Below, piece by piece: positions 8,201 through 11,976 of a DNA stretch of 11,976 bases. The position numbers and the translations under genes are program-made. The stretch is from Ettlia oleoabundans (lineage: Eukaryota > Chlorophyta > Chlorophyceae > Chlamydomonadales): NCBI GenBank assembly GCA_019693395.1, contig JAAMXP010005205.1:1-11976 (forward strand), read 5' to 3'. Below the pieces are notes generated by a model that worked only from the letters and a program-made list of their open reading frames with translations, was not told the DNA's origin and did no database searches. The stretch's first letter is position 1. Every line of letters starts with the position of its first letter.

Positions 8201-10659
8201 TTCTTGCCCGCTATCTTCAACAAGCGCAGGTTAGGTTTTTGCTATCTATCATACTTTTACGCTTATGGCCAGTGAAGTTCCCCATGCGTTTAGCCGACTA
8301 ATGTGCAGGCGGGGTAGCTGCCTAACCTGTTGGATGTGGCTGGCAATCCTGTGCTGCCCTTTTTGAAGCACCAAGCCACCTGGCTTGGAAACCCTGTTAT
8401 CCAGCACCCGACAAACCTGCATGCCTAAATGTTTCGCCTGCCTGCTTTCTTGCCTTTTTGACTCCTACCGTTCAGGCCACTGCCACTACAAGGACCCCTG
8501 TCTGTGCCTGCTGTCGACATGTTTGCCTGTTGTTTTACTCTGACACGTCCTTCTGTTGTAGCCCTGTATGCAAGTTCACGGTTGTTTCAGGCTACTTTTT
8601 ACGCTTCCCCGCGTCTTCATGCATCTCTTGTCTCTTCCTATCCCACCCCTTCTATGCAGCAAGTACGGCACACCGGTGTATGCCATCTTAGCCAGCAGCC
8701 TGGGCATTATGGGGATGGCCAGGTGGGAGGGGATGGGTGGGTGATGGCGGGGGTAAAGTGCGGGCAGGGACGGCAATTTGGTTGATTTGTGCGCTGGCGG
8801 CAACAAGGCTGCAGGAAACAGACGGCAGGAGCGTTGCAGCATTTGTGCCTGGGCAAGCAATCGACATAGGCTTATATTGCATGCTGGTTCGTCAGCACCC
8901 AACAGTGCGCACTTTCCTCTTTCGCGGGCCCAAAAGTGTTGCATTGCAGCTTAACGGCTTTCCCTTCTCCAACATGTGGCTATGCTGCTTCCTGAATGTG
9001 TACGTGTGCTCCACTAGGAACATCAGGCTACTGATGAGCACTCCGTGGCGGGGGCCGAAACTGGTCTAGCTAGCCACCAGTTTGCTGTTTGGGATCGCTT
9101 TCCCTCATGCAAGCCATCTGTGTTGCAGGTTCCGTCGCGGTTAGGCAGATGTAAAACATGCACATGCTCGGTCATTCTGCCCTCCTGTTTTTGCAGCTTC
9201 GACTTCCTCCAGATCGTGGAGCTGCTGAACTGCGTGTATTGCATGGGGCAGCTGCTGGAGTTTGTCGCATTCGTGTGGTTGCGCATCAGGTGCGCCGCTT
9301 GTGATGTGCACGTGAGTACCTTACGTGCATGGCTGGGATGCTGGTGTGGCTGTGCTGCTGCTACATGCGCTTGGGTCGGGCACTGGTACGGGTGGGGAGT
9401 GCTGGTGCTGCTTGGCAGCGTTGTCGCAGCTTTTGCTACGGTTGGTTTGAAGCTGTTGCTTTGTGTGCAGCGCTATTTGCAGCGGTGCGCGAATCCTGCT
9501 GTGTTGGTGCCGTTCTTTGCTATGCACAACTGGCCGCCAGTTGTTCCTAGAATGGCTGTTGCCGCAGGGCCGGTGCACTTGCAGTTACCTGCATGGGTTT
9601 GCTTCTGTTGTTTGCGGCAGGGAGGGTTAGCAGAGCTAGGCTGTGCTGCTGGTTGGCGCCTCCGCCTGCCTTAACTGCCTCCGCCACGGCATACTGCTGG
9701 CACCGCTTCCAGCTTCTTGTGGTTGGTGTTCTGAGGTGATATTGCATGTGTCTTTTGCAGGTACCCTGCCCTGCATCGGCCGTACCGCATCCCACTCCCC
9801 ACCTGGGGTTGCATCGCCATGCTCACCCCGGCATGCTTGCTGCTGGCCGGGTTGCTTATAGTGCCTTGGGTTGAGGTAAGCACGGGCATCCCCGCATGCC
9901 ATGGCCATGGTGTCAGCACCCATTTGGTTGAAAAAGATGACCCTATCGCATCCAGCTGTGTTTTGTGATCCTTCTGTGTTGTGTGCGCTGTTAGCTGGCC
10001 AATCCAGCTGTTTGATTGAGATGGCACGCATTGCCGGCTTGCTAGCCTTCCCAGTATGCGCCTTGTCGTGCCCACATTTCTTTGCACTGTGTATGCTCGA
10101 CTTCAGGGCGATTTTGCTGTCATCCTATTCACCTTTTCAACGGTAGCCTTAGGCTGTGTGTTGCATCCGGGTTTGCAGGTGCGTGATAACCACAGCTATG
10201 ATGCAGCATACCCACATTATTTTATCTGGCACAGCTTGTGCACTACGGGTTTGTTGGGCAGTCTCAGCTAATCAGCTTGCGTTGAAGTCATTCGGATCGC
10301 TAAAAGAGTGCCCCACCCCTTCCAAATGCAGATGATGCGACGGCGAGGCTGGGTGCGTTTTGAGGGCACCACGCCAGCAGAGTTTAAGGTGGGCGATAAT
10401 TCAAAAGCGGGCGGCATTTCGATTGTCACAAGTAATGCCACCTTACATAACTGACGGTGCATAGAAAGCACATGTAACGTTTTATTTTGTGCAGGAAATG
10501 TTGTACACCATGTATGTGCCGTCAGACGAGGAGTCATCGGTTCTTGTTCAACCCCAGCAAAATGGCAGCACATTAGAGGGCGAGGTGGGGGAGCGGCGTG
10601 GGTTACTGTCGGCAGCTGATGGTATTGTAGAAGAGCGGCAACACCCCCGGCAACGATAG
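1957..10659 (+). CDS. PUT: LAT/PUT-type polyamine/amino acid permease, spliced from 19 exons (5' end not fixed)
   Basis: Proton-coupled transporter of the APC superfamily, closest to the plant L-type amino acid transporter/polyamine uptake transporter (PUT/RMV1) family. It probably imports polyamines or amino acids across the plasma or an internal membrane; substrate is inferred from family only. The join is 1957-2248, 2894-2983, 3670-3763, 4200-4279, 4961-5035, 5255-5292, 5458-5505, 6285-6364, 6562-6646, 6911-6993, 7328-7440, 7718-7786, 8150-8229, 8660-8722, 9197-9289, 9761-9875, 10107-10178, 10332-10388, 10495-10659. Every intron is GT-AG and all phases agree through to TAG at 10657. Family motifs in order: GGPFG (TM1), ELATTFPEN and FGPFWGFQ (TM3), LTYLNYRGLH (TM4-5), LNYWD and LAGEV (TM6), EMSSDSFQL and GMSERGFLP (after TM8), KYGTP (before TM9), LHRPYRIPL (before TM11). 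About 12 hydrophobic helices are visible. Length is at least 596 residues, or 498 if translation starts at the exon 2 ATG (2897); plant relatives are roughly 480-530. The hydrophilic N-terminal exon is therefore extra or algal-specific. No TGTAA polyadenylation signal is seen after the stop. Confidence 0.93.
2481..2552. repeat. 24-bp tandem repeat, three units, intron 1
   Basis: Units start at 2481, 2505 and 2529, each opening with (G/A)TGCACCC and ending with a GTGCTGTT-like tail. A looser relative starts near 2314. The three are diverged but share an exact 24-bp period. Confidence 0.75.
2718..2743 (+). repeat. Diverged copy of the exon 2 acceptor edge in intron 1
   Basis: 22 of 26 bases match 2889-2914, the end of the acceptor plus the first seven codons of exon 2. 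The three differences inside the codons are all synonymous (both read SMAARAK). The fourth changes the acceptor GCAG to GCAT, so this copy cannot splice there. Confidence 0.85.
2894..2983 (+). CDS. Permease exon 2: start of TM1 (residues 98-127)
   Basis: Thirty codons, phase 0 at both ends, acceptor TTTGCAG and donor GTGGGC. It encodes [15 protein letters not shown] followed by PFGIE, the TM1 unwound-helix glycine motif of the LAT/PUT group. The ATG at 2897 (second codon) is an alternative translation start that would give a 498-residue protein of normal family length. Both exon edges have diverged copies in the flanking introns. Confidence 0.93.
3023..3049 (+). repeat. Diverged copy of the exon 2 donor edge in intron 2
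   Basis: 22 of 27 bases match 2963-2989, covering the end of exon 2 (GGPFGIE) and the donor GTGGGC, which is kept here at 3044. The offset is 60 bases. Confidence 0.8.
3584..3608 (+). repeat. Diverged copy of the exon 3 acceptor edge in intron 2
   Basis: Aligns with 3655-3681 at 22 of 27 columns with two single-base gaps. It includes the GTGTT upstream of the acceptor and AGGATGCTGT at the exon start. An AG is kept (GGAG instead of GCAG). Confidence 0.75.
3670..3763 (+). CDS. Permease exon 3: TM2 (residues 128-159)
   Basis: Acceptor TTTGCAG, donor GTGGGT, phase 0 in and phase 1 out. It encodes the loop DAVSKGAP, then TM2 as [20 protein letters not shown] and VTA. The IWS-PEALVTAELA stretch across the next junction is a family signature. 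Copies of both exon edges lie in introns 2 and 3. Confidence 0.95.
3853..3882 (+). repeat. Diverged copy of the exon 3 donor edge in intron 3
   Basis: 25 of 30 bases match 3737-3766. The true edge reads VPEALVTA and this copy reads VPKAVVTA; the donor GT is retained (AAGTGT). The offset is 116 bases. Confidence 0.85.
4109..4126 (+). repeat. Diverged copy of the exon 4 acceptor edge in intron 3
   Basis: 16 of 18 ungapped bases match 4198-4215 (AG plus the start of exon 4, AGCTGGCC). The AG is kept but is preceded by TTAG rather than GCAG, with a poor pyrimidine tract. Confidence 0.65.
4200..4279 (+). CDS. Permease exon 4: family signature and TM3 (residues 159-185)
   Basis: Acceptor TCTGCAG, donor GTGCAG. 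The first two bases complete the Glu codon split with exon 3. It encodes [16 protein letters not shown] then [11 protein letters not shown], the most conserved block of plant PUT/LAT proteins. Two further copies of its 3' part follow inside intron 4, but only this copy has the full TTFPEN block and a working acceptor plus donor. Confidence 0.95.
4483..4527 (+). repeat. Copy A of the exon 4 donor edge in intron 4
   Basis: 40 of 46 aligned columns match 4234-4279, with one G deleted. It reads [11 protein letters not shown] in the same frame as exon 4, then shifts. The donor GT has become AT, so this copy cannot be spliced as a GT donor. Confidence 0.9.
4688..4731 (+). repeat. Copy B of the exon 4 donor edge in intron 4
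   Basis: 38 of 44 ungapped bases match 4247-4290, reading [11 protein letters not shown] followed by an intact donor GTGCTG at 4721. GT-rich sequence follows each of the three units (from about 4320, 4550 and 4750), so the duplicated unit extends into the intron. Confidence 0.9.
4961..5035 (+). CDS. Permease exon 5: second half of TM3 region (residues 186-210)
   Basis: Twenty-five codons in phase 0, acceptor CCCGCAG, donor GTGGGC. It encodes [13 protein letters not shown] then [12 protein letters not shown], matching the family pattern of F-W-SGV-DNA-YPVLFL-YL. Confidence 0.94.
5255..5292 (+). CDS. Permease exon 6: short loop (residues 211-223)
   Basis: Only 38 nt; acceptor GTGCAG, strong donor GTGAGT, phase 2 out. 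It encodes [12 protein letters not shown] plus two bases of the next Leu codon. Joined to exon 7, the stretch from the YL of exon 5 to NYR matches the length I expect from plant PUTs, which supports skipping the 78-nt segment 5380-5457. Confidence 0.85.
5458..5505 (+). CDS. Permease exon 7: TM4 (residues 223-239)
   Basis: Acceptor GCTGCAG, donor GTGGGT, phase 2 in and out. It encodes [16 protein letters not shown], a helix ending in the conserved LTYLNYRG. A stronger-looking acceptor at 5379 (pyrimidine-rich TTCCTCTCTGCAG) is in the same phase with no stop between and would add 26 residues. Confidence 0.9.
5785..5968. repeat. CTG-triplet-rich low-complexity region in intron 7
   Basis: Several short runs of CTG/GCTGCT (around 5785-5803, 5821-5832 and 5948-5970) lie in a GCC/CTG-rich intron. 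They open long frames on both strands (poly-Gln on the minus strand, poly-Leu/Ala on plus) that have no other sign of coding. Confidence 0.7.
6151..6221. repeat. Perfect 32-bp direct repeat, 39-bp period, intron 7
   Basis: 6151-6182 and 6190-6221 are identical over 32 bases, beginning ACCCATACGGTACC and ending CATGCATATC, with a 7-base spacer. Identity suggests a recent duplication. Confidence 0.95.
6285..6364 (+). CDS. Permease exon 8: TM5 (residues 239-266)
   Basis: Acceptor GCTACAG, donor GTAAAC, phase 1 out. It encodes [11 protein letters not shown] then [16 protein letters not shown], matching the GLH-VG start and TM5 of the family. The end of the exon pairs with intron sequence in an 11-bp hairpin whose loop holds the donor. 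The preceding intron 7 (5506-6284) is CTG/GCC-rich and has a 32-bp direct repeat. Confidence 0.93.
6562..6646 (+). CDS. Permease exon 9: extracellular loop and start of TM6 (residues 266-294)
   Basis: Acceptor CCCGCAG, donor GTGGGT, phase 1 in and phase 2 out. It encodes [15 protein letters not shown] then [14 protein letters not shown]. The VDW-----FLN-MFW pattern leads into the conserved NLNYWD of exon 10. Confidence 0.93.
6911..6993 (+). CDS. Permease exon 10: TM6 core (residues 294-322)
   Basis: Acceptor ATTACAG, donor GTGGGT, phase 1 out. It encodes [15 protein letters not shown] then [12 protein letters not shown]. The NLNYWD-----LAGEV-P-KTFP-AL pattern is diagnostic of the LAT/PUT subfamily, with TM6 residues lining the substrate path in APC-fold proteins. 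Confidence 0.95.
7328..7440 (+). CDS. Permease exon 11: TM7 and loop (residues 322-359)
   Basis: Acceptor TATTCAG, donor GTGGGT, phase 0 out. It encodes [20 protein letters not shown] then the polar loop [18 protein letters not shown]. Its last 20 bases plus donor recur exactly 130 bases downstream at 7551-7580. Confidence 0.94.
7551..7580 (+). repeat. Diverged copy of the exon 11 donor edge in intron 11
   Basis: 24 of 30 ungapped bases match 7421-7450. The true edge encodes FAAVGQK and this copy LAAVAQK, each followed by a GTG donor (GTGGGT and GTGCGT). The offset is exactly 130 bases. Confidence 0.8.
7718..7786 (+). CDS. Permease exon 12: TM8 (residues 360-382)
   Basis: Twenty-three codons in phase 0, acceptor CCTGCAG, donor GTAGGT. 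It encodes [20 protein letters not shown] and QFE, matching the family GG-WL-WW--AAAA-S--G-FE helix. Confidence 0.95.
8150..8229 (+). CDS. Permease exon 13: conserved loop after TM8 (residues 383-409)
   Basis: Acceptor GTGTAG (the only GTAG acceptor of the gene), donor GTTAGG, phase 2 out. It encodes [17 protein letters not shown] then FLPAIFNKR, almost the plant consensus. Intron 12 upstream ends in an unusually long C-rich pyrimidine tract. Confidence 0.95.
8660..8722 (+). CDS. Permease exon 14: TM9 (residues 409-430)
   Basis: Acceptor TATGCAG, donor GTGGGA, phase 2 in and out. It encodes [26 protein letters not shown] at the exon 13/14 join is the family motif that opens TM9. Confidence 0.94.
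9117..9149 (-). repeat. Dispersed inverted repeat, copy 1 (intron 14)
   Basis: The reverse complement matches 11148-11180 at 30 of 33 bases. On the minus strand it opens with TCTGCCTAACCGC and reads [11 protein letters not shown]. Probably a fragment of a mobile element. Confidence 0.75.
9197..9289 (+). CDS. Permease exon 15: TM10 (residues 430-461)
   Basis: Acceptor TTTGCAG, donor GTGCGC, phase 2 in and out. It encodes [18 protein letters not shown] then [12 protein letters not shown], matching the family F-EI-EFLN--Y--G-LLEF-AF--LR pattern. Confidence 0.95.
9761..9875 (+). CDS. Permease exon 16: loop and TM11 (residues 461-499)
   Basis: Acceptor TTTGCAG, donor GTAAGC, phase 2 in and phase 0 out. 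It encodes [16 protein letters not shown] then helix [20 protein letters not shown]. The LHRPYRIPL motif is highly conserved in the LAT/PUT family. Confidence 0.95.
10107..10178 (+). CDS. Permease exon 17: TM12 (residues 500-523)
   Basis: Twenty-four codons in phase 0, acceptor ACTTCAG, donor GTGCGT. It encodes [20 protein letters not shown] and PGLQ. This is the least conserved helix; support is position, phase and hydrophobicity. Confidence 0.85.
10332..10388 (+). CDS. Permease exon 18: start of C-terminal tail (residues 524-542)
   Basis: Nineteen codons in phase 0, acceptor AATGCAG, donor GTGGGC. It encodes [19 protein letters not shown]. The basic stretch then W-RF after TM12 parallels the K-K-WARF tail start of plant PUTs. 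Confidence 0.87.
10495..10659 (+). CDS. Permease exon 19: C-terminal tail and stop (residues 543-596)
   Basis: Acceptor TGTGCAG at 10494, phase 0, 54 codons then TAG at 10657. The peptide is hydrophilic with an acidic YVPSDEESS segment and ends in RQHPRQR. It is a cytosolic tail with no recognised motif. A GAGGTGGGG inside could act as a donor, but the uninterrupted frame to the stop is the simpler model. Confidence 0.85.
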   Translation, partial: EMLYTMYVPSDEESSVLVQPQQNGSTLEGEVGERRGLLSAADGIVEERQHPRQR

Positions 10660-11147
10660 CATTTGGCCAGCAACGGTGCTGACGCTACTGCCGGCCTGGT
10701 CATCCACAGCCGCATGCCATTCCGTATGTGTTGCGAGTGTGCCTTTTAATGTTGAAAGCTCATTCTTCGCAATTGCTAGGGACACATTGCAACGGTTTCA
10801 TTTTGCAACAAAAAACCATAACAGCTCAAGATGTTTGAGTTAGCTGTTTCCGTTGTGCTATATTGCAATCGGTGCGGCGGGTCTACCTAAAAGGCTAGGA
10901 AGGATCTACAGGTTGGCAGTGTTGTCGTCAGAAGCGAAGTCGACTTGGAACGAGCCACCGCACCATGACGACTACATACCATGTGCCAGACTCCAGCTGC
11001 TACAGCTGCCGCTGCTGTCCTCTAGGCTTGACAGGATGTGAATGTGTTGCGTTGCTTACAACAATGATGGCGGCGTTGCTAGGGTTTGTGCAAAGCTGTA
11101 GGCACATCCGTCGCACGTGCTTTGGCTTTTGCTTTTTTTGTTTACAG
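10660..11147. other. 3' UTR and intergenic stretch
   Basis: No coding region recognised. It should contain the permease 3' UTR and polyadenylation site. The TGTAA signal usual in many chlorophytes was not found between the stop and the LINE relic. TTGCAAC-type repeats occur at 10786-10810. Confidence 0.5.
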
Positions 11148-11180
11148 TCTGCCTAACCGCAACGGAACTTGCGACACAGA
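11148..11180 (+). repeat. Dispersed inverted repeat, copy 2 (beside the LINE relic)
   Basis: Matches the reverse complement of 9117-9149 at 30 of 33 bases and reads LPNRNGTCDTD, in the same frame as the first RT-like segment that follows. It may be part of the retroelement or a separate older repeat. Confidence 0.7.
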
Positions 11181-11204
11181 CCACATGCCACATGCCACTT
11201 GCGG

Positions 11205-11976
11205 CTGCTTTGGTGGCGGATTCATAGTTGCTCCCATTCCGCGAGCGGTTGAGGGTGTACAAGGCATTCCGTGAGCAGCTTCCGATCCTAGAGCACTACT
11301 GCAACAGGCGCGGCTTGGCGGGTTAATTTGACCATGACCCGTGTCATGCTGATGGCGGGTGCAGCCAATCATGAGGAGGCGATGTGGGGCGTTGCGCAAG
11401 CTCACCTGATGACTGCTGGCGGCGTCCTTCAGGGCTGTGTGCAGTTCAAGTACCTTGGCATAGTGTTCGTCTGCCAAGAGCCCCTAGAGTAGTGCGCTGC
11501 AAATGCCCCTCTGTGGCTGGCTTCATCGCTGCTACCTTTGAGGGTGTTTGTTCTGCCCTTGGCTTGGAGGCAGCCCGCTTGTTGTTGATCCTCTACTTAC
11601 AGATGGTGAACTTAGCAGTATGGGATTCTGGACTGGCACTGGCGGCCGCCAAGCGATGGATCCGCGGCGGGAGAAGCACGTCAGCAGCTGAGTTGCAGCA
11701 CCACCGCACCTTGCGGCGGCTCCTTCGGCTGCAGACACGCGCGACCCCCTTTGCTAAAGTGTTGGCAAGCGCCGGTGAGCCCCATTGTACACCTCCTGGC
11801 TGGTGCGGGCAGCGCGGTTCTGGAGCAGCATTGTGGCAGCATTGTGGCACAACTATCGTAACAACGCCGCTCGTCTCACCGCCACCGCCGCCACAGCCCA
11901 CCTGACACATTGGGGTTTTTTAGGGTAGAGGCATGTTTAAGGCCCATCAAAAGAAGGTTGTGCAAGGCAGCACAGC
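11205..11976 (+). mobile_element. Degraded non-LTR (LINE-type) retrotransposon, reverse transcriptase 3' part, running off the window
   Basis: Reverse-transcriptase-like peptide pieces occur in the right order but in changing frames. FGGGFIVAP and VEGVQGI (11209-11271) may be the remains of the catalytic F/Y-x-DD block. EQLPILEHYCNRRGLA (11273-11320) follows. Then VNLTMTRVMLMAGAA and FKYLGIVF (11322-11492), the conserved FKYLG motif, stop at TAG 11490. FEGVCSALGLEAARLL and RRLLRLQTRATP come next (about 11530-11760). Last is WLVRAARFWSSIVAALW (11797-11850). At least three frameshifts and several stops make it a dead copy. The order and motifs fit algal LINE elements; clade not assigned. Confidence 0.72.

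Noticed and set aside
7840..8301. Plus-strand open frame across intron 12 and exon 13
   Set aside because: It reads exon 13 in the wrong frame and owes its length to the C-rich tract.
1..11976. CRISPR array, tRNA, rRNA or bacterial operon
   Set aside because: No regularly spaced repeats of array type, no cloverleaf or rRNA core noticed, and the gene is clearly spliced and eukaryotic.

Overview
The window comes from an intron-dense, GC-rich nuclear genome, most likely a core chlorophyte green alga. The signs are short GT-AG introns (donors mostly GTGGG, 13 of 18 acceptors GCAG), CTG/GCC-rich intron filler, and a protein whose closest recognisable relatives are the plant LAT/PUT polyamine transporters. 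Placement within green algae (Chlorophyceae is my guess) is inference.

Layout, all on the + strand. (1) 1-1361 is GC-rich sequence with no gene I can recognise. (2) 1362-1956 is the probable 5' end of the main gene: a TATA-like run, a perfect 12-bp hairpin, and one possible but weak first coding exon. (3) 1957-10659 is one spliced gene. I trace 19 exons joined by 18 introns, all in consistent phase, encoding at least 596 residues of a 12-helix APC-superfamily amino acid/polyamine permease. About four fifths of this span is intron. (4) 10660-11147 is 3' UTR and intergenic DNA. (5) From about 11200 to the window end is a frameshifted relic of a non-LTR (LINE-type) retrotransposon reverse transcriptase.

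The most unusual property is inside the introns. At many splice junctions, a diverged copy of the exon edge together with its splice site lies 60-250 bases away in the adjoining intron. Donor-side copies lie downstream of the true donor: exon 2 (22/27 identical), exon 3 (25/30), exon 4 (two copies, 40/46 and 38/44) and exon 11 (24/30). Acceptor-side copies lie upstream of the true acceptor: exon 2 (22/26), exon 3 (22 of 27 aligned columns), exon 4 (16/18) and exon 7. Two of the associated alternative sites would add in-frame segments of 20 or 26 residues. The simplest reading is repeated small tandem duplication across splice junctions, which lengthens introns without changing the protein. A role as decoy or alternative splice sites is possible and can be tested with RNA data.

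Residue numbers below count from the first complete codon of exon 1 (base 1958), because the true start codon could not be fixed.
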